From Thermohalobaculum sp963822985 (GTDB lineage Bacteria > Pseudomonadota > Alphaproteobacteria > Rhodobacterales > Rhodobacteraceae): a stretch of 64,000 nt of DNA. The translations under genes and the position numbers were made by a program. Below the pieces are notes generated by a model. It had not been told where the DNA came from, ran no database searches, and saw nothing but the letters and a program-made list of their open reading frames with translations. The stretch covers positions 62,001 to 126,000 of the forward strand of contig CAWGJU010000018.1 in assembly GCA_963822985.1 (NCBI GenBank), given 5' to 3'. Position 1 is the first letter of the stretch, and every line of letters begins with the position of its first letter. Positions 9,319 through 18,343 of the stretch are shown here, in pieces.

Positions 9319-9529
9319 CGGCAACCCCGCGGCGCGACGGTGCGCGCCTCCCTGTGCGCCGCGACGTTCGTTCCGGCCCTCGCCGCGACGGCGGAGCGGA
9401 TTGGTGAGGAGTTCATGGCGATCTCCATTTCTCTGCCTCGGGATCGGCTGGCCCGACCCGATGATGAATCGGGAAGCGTCACCCCCGGATCTCCAGGGGC
9501 ATTGGCGGCGGCCTCGTTCTGCGTGGTGC

Positions 9530-10453
9530 TCAAACCGGATCCGGATCTGCGGACGCCGAGAGCGGCGCGATCACGAAGCGCCAGGACCGGCTCTGCCCGG
9601 GCCCGACATGCGCGATCCCCGGCTTTCCCGACAGCGGACCGGTGAAGTCGACCTGCGCCGGGTAGCCGTGCCATGGCTCGAGCGCGAGGAACGCCGCACC
9701 GGGCTGCATCCAGAGCCCCAGGTTCGGGCTGTCGGGGAAATCGAGGCGGAGCCCTGCGCCGCCCTGGCGGGCGAAGGTGAGGCTGCGGCTCTCGAGGCAG
9801 TCGAAGACGATCGGCTGCGCGCCCTCGAAGAGCTCGTCGCGCGGCCGCAGGAGTCGTCCGTCGACCGGGCTCGGCTGCGGCTCGGGCAGCAGCATGACCG
9901 GGTCGTCGACGCCGCGGCGGATCGGCTCCGGCTCCTCGGTCGCGAACGTGACGGTGTACGCGTCCTTGGACTGTCCGGGCTCGAGCGGCCAGTTGAAGCC
10001 CGGGTGGATGCCGACATCGCACGGCATCTCCGTCGCGCCGCGGTTCTCGACCGAAAGCGTCAGATGCAGGTCGGCGCCCACCAGCCGATAGTACGCCTGG
10101 AAGGCGAATGCGAACGGGTAGTAGCGGCGCGTCTCGGCACTGTCCTCGAAGCGCAGCAGCACCTCGTCCGCCTCGTGGCGGTCGACGGCAAAAGCCGCGC
10201 TTCGGGCGAAGCCGTGCGGCGGCATCGGGAACTTGCGCCCCTCAACCTCGATGTGCTGATCAGGCGTCTGCGAGATCAGCGGGAACAGCACCGGCGCGTG
10301 ATCCGGCCAGCGGCCGGGTGCGCCCTGCCAGATCAGCTCCGGCATGCCGGCCGGCCGGAACGAGACGAGCTCTGCCCCGGTCACCCGGACGAGCGCGCTC
10401 GCCTGTTCCGTCTCCAGCGTGACGACGTCATCGACCTGTCGCGCCCCGTCCAT
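9530..10453 (-). CDS. Aldose 1-epimerase (galactose mutarotase-like) family protein
   Basis: Beta-sandwich protein of the mutarotase-like superfamily, about 307 residues, predicted to interconvert sugar anomers or bind hexoses. Recognisable parts are FRPAGMPELIWQG near residue 31, FPMPPHGFARSAAF near residue 73 with the family histidine-arginine region, and VGIHPGFNWPL near residue 152. The ATG at 10453 overlaps the TGA of the GH15 gene (TGATG), so the two are translated together, a sensible pairing for a hydrolase releasing reducing sugars. The reading frame is intact, in contrast to the operon beginning 200 bp downstream. Confidence 0.85.
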   Translation of the reverse strand: MDGARQVDDVVTLETEQASALVRVTGAELVSFRPAGMPELIWQGAPGRWPDHAPVLFPLISQTPDQHIEVEGRKFPMPPHGFARSAAFAVDRHEADEVLLRFEDSAETRRYYPFAFAFQAYYRLVGADLHLTLSVENRGATEMPCDVGIHPGFNWPLEPGQSKDAYTVTFATEEPEPIRRGVDDPVMLLPEPQPSPVDGRLLRPRDELFEGAQPIVFDCLESRSLTFARQGGAGLRLDFPDSPNLGLWMQPGAAFLALEPWHGYPAQVDFTGPLSGKPGIAHVGPGQSRSWRFVIAPLSASADPDPV

Positions 10454-12273
10454 CAGAGACCGCCCGCCAGTTCGGCCGCCCGGTCGAGCGCCGCATCGAG
10501 CGAGCGCGCGGCGCCGACCAGGCCGAGATGCGTGAAGGCCTGCGGGTAGTTGCCGAGATGCTCGCCGGTCGGGCCGAGCTCCTCGGCGTAGAGGCCGAGC
10601 GTGCCGGCATAATGCAGCATCTTCTCGAAGATCAGCCGCGCCTCCTCGACCCGCCCGGCGCGGGCCAGGCAGTCGACATACCAGAAGGTGCACATGCTGA
10701 AGGTGCCTTCCGAGCCGGCCAGCCCGTCGGACGCCGCCTGGTCCGTCCGGTACCGGTAGACGAGGGAGTCGTCGACGAGCTCGCGCCCGACCGCGTCGAG
10801 CGTCGACAGCCATCTCGGATCGCGCGGCGCGATGAAGCCGGCGATCGGCATCAGCAGGCACGACGCGTCCAGGATCTTGCTGCCGCGGTACTGGACAAAG
10901 ATCTTCCGCTCGGCGTCCCAGAAACGATGGTAGATCTCGTCGTGGATCGCGTCGCGCGTCGCGCGCCAGCGCTCGAGCGGGGCCGGCAGCGAGCGCCGCT
11001 CGGCGATACGCACCGCGCGATCGAGGCCGACCCAGTCCATGAGCCGCGAGTAGAGGAACCGGCGCTGCCCGCCGCGGACCTCCCAAACGCCCTCGTCCTC
11101 GCGGTCCCAGTTCTCGCAGACCCACCCGACCGTCTTCTGGATGTGCGTCCACAGGTCGTTGTAGATCGGCTCGACCTTGGCATCGTAGCGCTCGAGGAAC
11201 AGCAGCAGCTCGCCATAAATATCGAGCTGGAGCTGCGAATAGGCGCCATTGCCGATCCTGACCGGCCGCGAGCCCTTGTAGCCGTCCAGGTGCTCGAGCG
11301 TCTGCTCGGTCAGCTTGCTCCGGCCGTCGATGCCGTACATGATCTGCAGTTGGCCGTCGCCCGACTTGCGGTACCGGTCGAGGATCCAGTTGACGAAGCT
11401 GCGCGCCTCGTCGTGACAGCCGACGTCGACCAGGGTCGCCGCCGTCAGCGAGGCGTCCCGGATCCAGGTGAAGCGGTAGTCCCAGTTGCGCTCGCCGCCC
11501 ACGCTCTCCGGCAGGCCGAAGGTCGCCGCCGCGGCCAGCGAGCCGCATGGCGCCGAGGTCATCAGCTTCATGCCGAGCACCGAGCGATTGACCGCCTGCG
11601 TCCACCGTCCGTCGTAATTGCAGCCGGCCATCCAGTCGCGCCAGAAGCGCAGCGTCCGCGTGAACGCCTGCTCGGCATAGCCCGGGCCCTCGACGACGCT
11701 GGTGTGGTCCTCCTGCGCGACCTCGAGCACGAAATCGGCCTCCTCGCCGGCTTCCAGGGTGAAGTGCGCGCGCACGTCGCGATGCGCGGCGACGACGGGC
11801 ACCGGCGCGTGCAGCCGCAGCGGGCGGTTGTGCGCGTGCCGCGGCCGGAACAGCGCCTGGTTGCCGTCAATCTCCAGGCTGTGCTCGCCGCGCGCATAGT
11901 CGAACCGCGGCGCGCACAGCATTTCGAACGAGACCCGGCCGCGGATGGTCTTGACCCGCCGCACCAGCCTGTGGGCGTGCTGCTCCTCGGGCGTCGGCAT
12001 GAAGTCGACGATCTCGGCGACGCCGTCCTTGCCGAGGAACCGCGTCATCAGGATGTTGGTGTCGGGAATATAGAACCGCCGGGTCCACTGGTTCTCCATG
12101 ATCGCCGAGATCCGGAAACGGCCCCCTTCCTCGTCGTCGAGCAGCGCCGCGAAGACCGTCGGCGAATCGAAATGCGGCATGCACATGAAGTCAATGCTGG
12201 CATCTTCGGAGACGAGCGCCAGCGTGTGCATGTCTCCGATCAGTCCATAACTCTCGATTGGCTGATATGCCAT
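10453..12273 (-). CDS. Glycoside hydrolase family 15 protein (glucoamylase/trehalase type)
   Basis: 606-residue inverting exo-hydrolase of the GH15 alpha/alpha-barrel type, cytoplasmic since no signal peptide is seen. The N-terminus MAYQPIESYGLIGD leads into a beta-sandwich. The barrel begins with the diagnostic NWDYRFTWIRDASLT near residue 262, and the C-terminal motif ELGPTGEHLGNYPQAFTHLG contains the catalytic glutamate region. Bacterial members of this size act on trehalose, maltose or short alpha-glucans; the substrate cannot be read from sequence. It overlaps the upstream TMEM175-like gene by 34 bp and is coupled to the mutarotase gene downstream. Confidence 0.9.
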   Translation of the reverse strand: MAYQPIESYGLIGDMHTLALVSEDASIDFMCMPHFDSPTVFAALLDDEEGGRFRISAIMENQWTRRFYIPDTNILMTRFLGKDGVAEIVDFMPTPEEQHAHRLVRRVKTIRGRVSFEMLCAPRFDYARGEHSLEIDGNQALFRPRHAHNRPLRLHAPVPVVAAHRDVRAHFTLEAGEEADFVLEVAQEDHTSVVEGPGYAEQAFTRTLRFWRDWMAGCNYDGRWTQAVNRSVLGMKLMTSAPCGSLAAAATFGLPESVGGERNWDYRFTWIRDASLTAATLVDVGCHDEARSFVNWILDRYRKSGDGQLQIMYGIDGRSKLTEQTLEHLDGYKGSRPVRIGNGAYSQLQLDIYGELLLFLERYDAKVEPIYNDLWTHIQKTVGWVCENWDREDEGVWEVRGGQRRFLYSRLMDWVGLDRAVRIAERRSLPAPLERWRATRDAIHDEIYHRFWDAERKIFVQYRGSKILDASCLLMPIAGFIAPRDPRWLSTLDAVGRELVDDSLVYRYRTDQAASDGLAGSEGTFSMCTFWYVDCLARAGRVEEARLIFEKMLHYAGTLGLYAEELGPTGEHLGNYPQAFTHLGLVGAARSLDAALDRAAELAGGL

Positions 12274-12926
12274 CTGCCCTCCTCGGCGGTCGACTGGCGG
12301 CCGCCGATGCTATCCAGAAATCTATTGTGCGCCGTGTGGTAGACGGCATAACCTAAAGGCTTCATTACCCAGGCGGCGGTGCCGATCAGCGGATGGTGCA
12401 GTTCGGCGACCACGGCGACGAAGATCGCAGCGAGCGGAAAGCTGATGGCGTGATAGGCGGCGCGGCGACGCAGGAACCGCGCCTCGTATGTCGCGTGCAG
12501 CTCGGAATGCTGCGACAGATACCAGGCGTTCAGCGCCATCAGCATGCCGTTGAGCAGCATGATCACCGAGAAGATGGCCGCCGAAAGCAAATCCTCAGGA
12601 TAGTCGCCGACCAGATTGGCGCCGAGCGGAATCAGGGTGACGCCGCCGAGCTGCAGCATGTTAATGACGATGAAGCCGCTGTCGGTTCTGCCGCTGTGCG
12701 CGAACAGGTAATGCTGGTCGTACCAGACAAGCCCGATGACGACGAAGCTGATCATCCACGCCGTCAGCTCGGGGGCCTGGTTCCTCAGCTGCGCCCAGAG
12801 CACGGCATCGTTCGCGGCGTCACCGGGAACCTTGAGATCCAGCACGAGAAGCGTGATCGCGATCGCGACGACGCCATCCGAAAGCGCTCCGATGCGTTCG
12901 ATCCCGAAGGAGCGGATGCTCGCCAT
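12240..12926 (-). CDS. TMEM175-family (DUF1211) potassium channel-like membrane protein
   Basis: 228 residues with about six hydrophobic segments. The N-terminal ERIGALSDGVVAIAITLLVLDL corresponds to the family filter-forming first helix containing the (F/L)SD motif. Other helices include WMISFVVIGLVWYDQHYLF and SAAIFSVIMLLNGMLMAL. Prokaryotic TMEM175 proteins form tetrameric K+-selective leak channels. The gene overlaps the start of the GH15 gene, so the two are probably co-transcribed even though no functional link is evident. Confidence 0.85.
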   Translation of the reverse strand: MASIRSFGIERIGALSDGVVAIAITLLVLDLKVPGDAANDAVLWAQLRNQAPELTAWMISFVVIGLVWYDQHYLFAHSGRTDSGFIVINMLQLGGVTLIPLGANLVGDYPEDLLSAAIFSVIMLLNGMLMALNAWYLSQHSELHATYEARFLRRRAAYHAISFPLAAIFVAVVAELHHPLIGTAAWVMKPLGYAVYHTAHNRFLDSIGGRQSTAEEGRWHISQSRVMD

Positions 12927-13129
12927 TCAGGGCTTTTCCTTCCGGCCCGCTCTTGCGTGCGTTCGACCCGATCCAGGCGCCCGGCCGCTGTGCGAGGCCA
13001 AGGTCGGCACCCGGTTGATGAGCGTGCAACCCTCATCCCTATCGCATCCTCGGCCGCAGGACTTGCCGAAGGGTTAAATGGCCGGAGCGTCGTCCGGCAT
13101 GACGGCCGGGCCGGTCGTTGGCCTTCCGG

Positions 13130-13591
13130 TCAACCGGCGCATCTGGCGACGAGGGCTGCCTCTGCGAGCAGGCCGGCCCGCATCATCATCATAGCAATCA
13201 GCCCCTGGCAGGTCGGCGAGCGGTCGAAGGAGGGCATCGCGGAGAGGGCGAAGAGCCGGAAACGGTAATGATGAACGCCAGACCCCGGCGGCGGGCATGG
13301 CGGAAACAGCCCCACGGCGCCGAAATCGTGCAGGACCGGCCGAGCCGGGTCGGCCAGGTCGCCGGTTCCCTCCGGCAGTTCGCGCGTCTCTGCCGGGATG
13401 GCATAGGCGCCGAAGTGCCTGAATGCCCCGCCCGGCGCATCGGGGTCTTCCAGAATCAGGGCGAATCCCACCGTCCCATCCGGCACGCCAGACCATGCGA
13501 GCGGCGGCAGAAGGCCGGCACCCCGGCAGGTGTACTTGTCGGGAAGCTCGGAGTTCGCGGCGAAGGCCGGCGAGGCCAGCGTCAGCGGCAT
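13130..13591 (-). CDS. YbhB/YbcL family Raf kinase inhibitor-like protein (PEBP)
   Basis: 153 residues from ATG 13591 (MPLTLASPAF). The phosphatidylethanolamine-binding fold is indicated by DKYTCRGAGLLPPLAWSGVP, LILEDPDAPGG and the ligand-pocket motif FPPCPPPGSGVHHYRFRLFAL. The biochemical role of bacterial YbhB-like proteins is not established. The ten residues upstream of this ATG (start 13621) do not fit the family. Both flanks are intergenic and the gene appears monocistronic. Confidence 0.9.
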   Translation of the reverse strand: MPLTLASPAFAANSELPDKYTCRGAGLLPPLAWSGVPDGTVGFALILEDPDAPGGAFRHFGAYAIPAETRELPEGTGDLADPARPVLHDFGAVGLFPPCPPPGSGVHHYRFRLFALSAMPSFDRSPTCQGLIAMMMMRAGLLAEAALVARCAG

Positions 13592-13621
13592 GGATATCTC
13601 CTTGGAAATCGAAACTGCCAT

Positions 13622-13889
13622 CCGTTTCGCCGCGGCATCGGGTCGGCTGGTCGCGGCAGATTTCTGTTCGCGCGGTCACTGGACGGTCATGGCGGCCGTC
13701 GGCGGCAAAGTCTCCTCTATTTAATTCGAGGTGATGAATGGTTGAGACTTCACAAAGGCCAATCAGAATCAATTCTGAACCGTGAATGCATATAGCCGGA
13801 AGGAAATTTTAAGGATTGGGCGGTGAGGTGCCGATCGGTTCAATTTGCTGCAACGTGCAGCCATTCCAGTCGGCGGCGAGGAACTCCGA
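13622..13889. other. AT-richer intergenic region between divergent ybhB-like and FG-GAP genes
   Basis: Holds the promoters of both genes and is visibly richer in A and T than its surroundings, especially 13720-13830. It contains the perfect inverted repeat annotated at 13763-13778. I see no further gene. Confidence 0.6.
13763..13778. promoter_or_regulatory. Perfect 7+7 bp inverted repeat, possible operator
   Basis: TCAGAATCAATTCTGA is a perfect palindrome with a 2-bp centre, in an AT-rich stretch about 110 bp before the start of the FG-GAP gene and about 170 bp before ybhB-like. No T-run follows, so a dimeric regulator site fits better than a terminator. The regulator is unknown. Confidence 0.4.
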
Positions 13890-15110
13890 ATGAAGGTTAA
13901 ATTCGCGCAACCCAGGTTCGAGCAGGCTCTGGTCGAGGGCGGCCTCAAGGACGGCTACTGGCTCGACAGCGTCGACCTGAACGGCGACGGGCGGCCGGAT
14001 CTCGTGGCCTCCGGCCTGGCTGTCGGCGAGATCGTCTGGTACGAGAATCCCGGCTGGAAGAAGCACGTTATCGGCCAGCTCTCGAAGCCGGTGGCGATGG
14101 ATCACATCGACATCGACGGGGACGGGCGCCAGGATCTCGTTATCTGCCACGACTATGGCGAGTGCATGTATCACTGCCAGCCCGAGGACGGTAAGATCTC
14201 GTGGCTGCGCAATCCCGGCAACGGCGCCCACGGCCCTTGGGAGCAGCGCTTCGTCGCCGACCTGATGGCGACGCACCGGTTGCGCTTCGGCTATTTCACC
14301 CAGCGCGAGAAGCCCGAGCTGATGGGGCTCCCGGTGGTTGGGCCCGAAGGCGGCATGGCCGGCGTCCACGAACCGGTGCAGGTCATGCTCTACCGCCGCC
14401 CCGACGACGTGGCGAGCGCCGAGAAATGGGAAGGCGAGCTGATCGACGGCCAGAACTTCCGGATCATCCACGACGTCGTGGTCGGCAAATGGGGCGGCCC
14501 GGACGCCCTCAACTCGGTCATGCTGGCGACCGAGGAAGGCGTCTGCTGGTTCCGCTACGAGAACGGTACCTGGAAGACATCCGTGCTCGGCACTGGCGAG
14601 CTGACCGAGTACACGAAGACGCATTTCAAGGGCACCGGCAATCTCGCCTTCGGCAAGGTCGATGGCGATCCCCATGCCTATATCGCGACCGTCGAGCCCT
14701 TTCACGGCAACGTGGTGGCAGTCTACACAAAGGAAGGTGGCGGCCGCCTTGACGACGCGCGCTGGCGCCGCACGGTGCTCGATGTTTACGGCGACCCGAA
14801 CGCCTCCGATGAGGGTCCCGGCCATCACGTGATGGCGGCGGATTTCGACGGCGACGGCGACGACGAGTTTCTCGTCGCGCTGCGCGGACCGTGGCCCTGG
14901 CAGGGTGTCTTCTATTACAAGTGTATCGACGTCGAGAACGCTGTCTTCACCAAGACCCGCATCTCTTCGGCATCGGCGGCGCGTATCGCCCTCGGGGACT
15001 TCGACGGGGACGGCCGCATCGACTTTGCGACCACGGGTTACTACACGCCAGGATACTTCCTCTGCGATGATCCAAGCGTATTGGTTTTCTATAATAGGAT
15101 CGAGCATTGA
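13890..15110 (+). CDS. FG-GAP/VCBS-repeat beta-propeller protein (possibly aldos-2-ulose dehydratase-like)
   Basis: 406 residues. At least four calcium-binding loops of the FG-GAP type are seen: DLNGDGRPD and DIDGDGRQD in the first quarter, DFDGDGDDE near residue 318 and DFDGDGRID near residue 370, consistent with a seven-bladed propeller. The segment GYWLDSVDLNGDG and the WYENPGW motif recall the propeller domain of aldos-2-ulose dehydratases, but I have no alignment, so this is a suggestion. There is no signal peptide, unusual for an FG-GAP protein and more in line with an intracellular enzyme. GAGGAA precedes the ATG at 13890, which I prefer to 13845. Confidence 0.7.
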   Translation: MKVKFAQPRFEQALVEGGLKDGYWLDSVDLNGDGRPDLVASGLAVGEIVWYENPGWKKHVIGQLSKPVAMDHIDIDGDGRQDLVICHDYGECMYHCQPEDGKISWLRNPGNGAHGPWEQRFVADLMATHRLRFGYFTQREKPELMGLPVVGPEGGMAGVHEPVQVMLYRRPDDVASAEKWEGELIDGQNFRIIHDVVVGKWGGPDALNSVMLATEEGVCWFRYENGTWKTSVLGTGELTEYTKTHFKGTGNLAFGKVDGDPHAYIATVEPFHGNVVAVYTKEGGGRLDDARWRRTVLDVYGDPNASDEGPGHHVMAADFDGDGDDEFLVALRGPWPWQGVFYYKCIDVENAVFTKTRISSASAARIALGDFDGDGRIDFATTGYYTPGYFLCDDPSVLVFYNRIEH

Positions 15111-15313
15111 AGTATCAGGACGCCTCGGAACCCCGCAGCGGCGTCGCCGTGGCGGTGAGGATGTCGAGGTTGCGTTAGCGTGGTTCCGTCGACTCGGACG
15201 AGTTGCTGCGCTGGGCTTTCAGAGGCAGACGATGCGCTCGAGCGGCTTTTGCGGGCGGTCGGGACGACGTGCTCCCCTTTTCAGCCGTTGGCCGCCCTCC
15301 CGGTGAGAACGGC

Positions 15314-15376
15314 GGTGCAAAAGTCGGCCCCGGTAGCGGCGGGATGATCCCGCGGCGGGCGGCGTAAAAGTCGGCC
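15314..15376 (+). repeat. IS21 left-end subterminal direct repeats
   Basis: GGTGCAAAAGTCGGCC (15314-15329) and GGCGTAAAAGTCGGCC (15361-15376) are near-identical direct repeats 47 bp apart, separated by a GGGATGATCCCGC hairpin. Multiple terminal repeats of this kind are the transposase-binding sites of IS21-type ends. Confidence 0.75.
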
Positions 15377-15421
15377 AGGTTTGCCCTCTCTGACGGCAGG
15401 GAGGGCGGGGGCATTTTCAGC

Positions 15422-16954
15422 GTGGAGTTGTATCGGAAGGTGCGCCGTGCCTATTTCAGGCAGGGCATGAGCAAGCGGGGGATCGCGCGCCACTTCGGGA
15501 TCTCGCGCGACAGCGTGGACAAGATGATCGTCTACTCGGTGCCGCCGGGCTACCGGCGGACGGCGCCGGTGAAGCGGCCGAAGCTCGACGGGTTCACCGA
15601 GATCATCGACCGCTGGCTGTGCGAGGATGCGGACCGCCCCCGCAAGCAGCGGCACACGGCAAAGCGGGTTCTCGACCGCCTCCGTGACGAGCACGGGTTC
15701 ACCGGCGGCTACACGATCGTGAAGGCGTATGTGCGCGAGCATCAGCGGCGCGGCCGGGAGATGTTCGTGCCGCTGCACCATGCGCCCGGGCACGCGCAGG
15801 CGGACTTCGGCGAAGCGCTGGTGGTGATCGGCGGGGGTCGAGCAGATGGCGCACTTCTTCGCCTTCGACCTGCCGCACAGCGACGCCTGTTATATCCGGG
15901 CCTACCCGGCGGCGACGGCCGAGGCGTGGGCCGACGGCCACGTGCACGCCTTCGCCTTCTTCGGGCGGGTGCCGCTGTCGGTGCTCTATGACAGTGAGGA
16001 GGATCAGAAATCGATCCAGTGGATCGATTTCCCGACGAACCGCTGCCTGGTGGCGCGCATCCTGCCGGACGGGACGCGCCAAGCGGGCCCGCGCTCTTCC
16101 AGCGGATTGCTGTCGCACTACGTCATCGAGGATCGCTCCGGCCGGCCGGGCAAGGGCAACGACAAGGGCAGCGTCGAAGGCTCGTCGGCTGGTCGCGGCG
16201 GAACTTCATGGTGCCGCTGCCGCGGTTTGCGACCTGGAACGACTTCAACGCCTGGCTCGAGGAGCAGTGTCGCAAACAACTCGCCGATGTCCTGCGCGGC
16301 CACAGCGAGACGATCGGCGAGCGGCTCCAGCGCGATCTCAAGGCGATGGCTCCGCTGCCGCCGGCGTCATTCGAGGCCTGCGACCAGGCGACGGGCCGGG
16401 TGAGCTCGCAGGCGCTGGTGCGCTACAAGACCAACGACTACTCGGTGCCGGTCGCCTACGGCCACCGCGACGTCCGGGTGCGGGGCTATGTCGACCAGGT
16501 GGTCATCGGCTGCGGCGGCGAGATCATCGCCCGCCATCCACGCTGCTACGGCCGCGAGGACATGGTCTTCGATCCGATCCACTACCTGCCGCTGCTGGAG
16601 AAAAAGATCGGCGCCTTCGACCAGGCTGCACCGCTGGTGGGCTGGGAACTGCCCGCCGAGTTCCAGACGCTGCGCCGGCTGCGGCTGCTGGAGACGTTCG
16701 AGCTCGGCGAGCTGCATTTGGCGGTGAAGACCGCGCTGAGGATGGGCGCCGTCGGCTTCGACGCCATCAAGCACCGTTCGCCATGGCGCTCGGACCGGTG
16801 GCACGCCATGGCTCACCCGTGCCAGGTCGAGAGGCGGCCGCCGAAGCTCGACCTCGACGTCTACCCCTACCTGCCGCGCGCCAACGTCGGGACCACCTCG
16901 GCGGCGAGCTACATGTGCCTGATCGCCGGGAGCTCGGCCGGTGGCTCGGCATGA
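15422..16954 (+). pseudogene. istA: IS21-family transposase IstA, frameshifted
   Basis: DDE transposase of IS21. The N-terminus has the HTH region GMSKRGIARHFGISRDSV. The catalytic-core pieces HAQADFGEALVVIGG, FAFDLPHSDACYIRAYP and FFGRVPLSVLYD follow, and the C-terminal part KTNDYSVPVAYGHRDV is intact. A G-run gain near 15835 and a base loss near 16183 change the frame. About 14 additional codons (SEEDQKSIQWIDFP) sit after VLYD at about 15990-16035, where the family continues directly to NxxCLVARIL. GTG at 15422 is the likely start. The stop overlaps the istB start. Confidence 0.85.
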
Positions 16955-17250
16955 GCGACGCGCCGAAGCTGCTGCTCGACCACCACCTCAAGACGCTGAA
17001 GCTGCCAACCTTCCTTCGGGAATACGGCAAGCTCGCCCGCCCGGCGGCATACGCCGCCAGGATCGTGATCTGCGCGCATCCGCGCGCGGGGCGCCGCCGA
17101 GGGGCAGGACCATGTGCAGTTCCTGGCCCGGCTGGTGGAGCTCGAGCTGATCGACCGCGAGCGCCGGATGATCGAGCGCCGGATCAAGGCGGCAAAGTTC
17201 CCGGTGACCAAGAGCCTCGACAGCTTCGACTTCAAGGCGAGGCGAACCGT
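16951..17250 (+). pseudogene. istB: IS21-family helper ATPase IstB, truncated
   Basis: Begins MSDAPKLLLDHHLKTLKLPTF at 16951, overlapping istA. After a frame change near 17050-17100 it continues QFLARLVELELIDRERRMIERRIKAAKF and ends near SFDFKA at about 17245. The AAA+ ATPase part (Walker A and B, about 150 further residues) is missing. The sequence from 17250 to the end of the next gene at 17344 shows nothing recognisable. Confidence 0.8.
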
Positions 17251-17343
17251 GCCTGCCGCGAAGGTGCGCCGCTTAAGAGTATCCCCGAGCCGGGCGGGGG
17301 CGTCGCTGACGAGGAAGGAGATGGCTGCGCAGCAACCCAACCC

Positions 17344-17970
17344 CTACGGAACACTGATCGGCTCACGGCGCCCGCGAACCAGATCCTCCAGCAGATCGAG
17401 GCGATCCTGGCCCCAGAACAGCTCACCACGATAGGTCCAGCTGGGCGCCCCGAACACCTGCGCCTTCACCGCCGCCTCGGTCTCGGCCTTCGCCTGGGCA
17501 TGAATCTCCGGCCCCTCCGCCTTTGCGAGGAGCGCATCTCCGTCCGCGCCAAGATCCTCGGCGACGGCCTTCAGCGTCGCCGGATCGGCAACGTCTCGAT
17601 CCTCGACCCAGCAGGCGCGCATGAAGGCACCTGCGAGTGAGCCAACGTCCAGGTTCATCTGCGAGGCGGCGAGGAGGACGCGTGCACTGAGTGCGGCATT
17701 TGTCGGGAAGTGCTTGGGGTGGAGCGTCAGCGGCAGCCCCAGTCGGTCGCGCCAGCGCTGCAGCTCGAACAGCCGGTAACGCTGGCGCTGCGGCGCCCGC
17801 TTCGGCAGCGGCAGACCACCAGAGCCTGCGAACACCACCCCGAAATCGACCGGGTGGAAGCGAACCGCGAGACCGGTATCGGCGGCCAGCCTCATGAAGC
17901 GGTCGTGCCCCAGATAGGACCACGGGGACGGGACGGTGAAATAGTAGTCGATCGTCTTGTCGCTCGTCAT
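17344..17970 (-). CDS. DsbA-family 2-hydroxychromene-2-carboxylate isomerase (NahD-like)
   Basis: 208 residues from ATG 17970 (MTSDKTIDYYFTVPSPWSYLG). The fold is that of the glutathione-S-transferase kappa / HCCA isomerase branch of DsbA-like thioredoxins. The catalytic-serine context DYYFTVPSPWSYLGHDRF, the VDFGVVFAGSGGLPLPKRAP loop, and the C-terminal VFGAPSWTYRGELFWGQDRLDLLE motif are seen. NahD acts in naphthalene degradation, but such proteins are widespread and no other naphthalene gene is here, so the true substrate is open. The gene is intact although it sits between a truncated IS21 and a broken recombinase module. Confidence 0.85.
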   Translation of the reverse strand: MTSDKTIDYYFTVPSPWSYLGHDRFMRLAADTGLAVRFHPVDFGVVFAGSGGLPLPKRAPQRQRYRLFELQRWRDRLGLPLTLHPKHFPTNAALSARVLLAASQMNLDVGSLAGAFMRACWVEDRDVADPATLKAVAEDLGADGDALLAKAEGPEIHAQAKAETEAAVKAQVFGAPSWTYRGELFWGQDRLDLLEDLVRGRREPISVP

Positions 17971-18250
17971 GAAGGCCTCCCCTACTGAACTGGCCCACGG
18001 CTGCGCCAGCTTACGCGCTGACGATGGCCCGTCGCACCTTCCTACCTGATGTCCCCGAAGTTCGCCTTCTCCCGATGTGATGCTGACGCGCCGAGCCTCC
18101 GAATCGGCGCACGACCGTGGCGCCCGAACCGCGGCCGAGAATGGCGGCGCAGACCTGCCCGGGTTTCGCACGCTTTCGAACGTCGCCGCAGTGCTGCTCC
18201 GGGACGTCGCTTCTGCTGGTCGCCCGCTTTTGCATCGACCATCGTTCGCC

Positions 18251-18343
18251 CATGCAGATCCCGAACCCGATCCACCCCGACCACCTCTCGCCGAAGGAGC
18301 GGCTGGCCGAAGTCTGCCAACTCCTCGCCCTCGGGCTCGTCCG
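18251..18343 (+). pseudogene. Fragment of a small recombinase-associated protein
   Basis: Reads MQIPNPIHPDHLSPKERLAE and on to LLALGLVR, then breaks off exactly where the opposite-strand serine-recombinase sequence begins. I know proteins with this NPIHPD...SPxERLAE opening as short companions of DUF2924/serine-recombinase modules in alphaproteobacteria. Here it faces the recombinase head-on, implying an inversion or deletion joined two halves of such a module. About 31 codons remain. Confidence 0.5.

Larger units (their letters stand above)
15304..17250 (+). mobile_element. IS21-family insertion sequence, 3' truncated
   Basis: The left end starts near TGAGAACGGCGGTGC at 15304 and contains two copies of a GTAAAAGTCGGCC-like terminal repeat. 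istA and istB follow in the normal order with an ATGA overlap. The element ends inside istB at about 17250 and no right terminal repeat is seen before the isomerase gene, so the right end is lost. Both genes are broken, so the copy is dead. Confidence 0.85.

Noticed and set aside
10528..12342. 604-codon plus-strand open frame
   Set aside because: Antisense shadow of the intact GH15 gene; no motif or start site.
15988..17640. 550-codon plus-strand frame across the IS21 region and the isomerase gene
   Set aside because: Crosses two unrelated genes in wrong phases; the conserved IstA, IstB and NahD-like residues are in other frames.
17344..17970. NahD-like isomerase as part of the aromatic catabolic pathway
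   Set aside because: Lies 27 kb from the ben-cat genes in mobile debris and no naphthalene-pathway gene is in the window.
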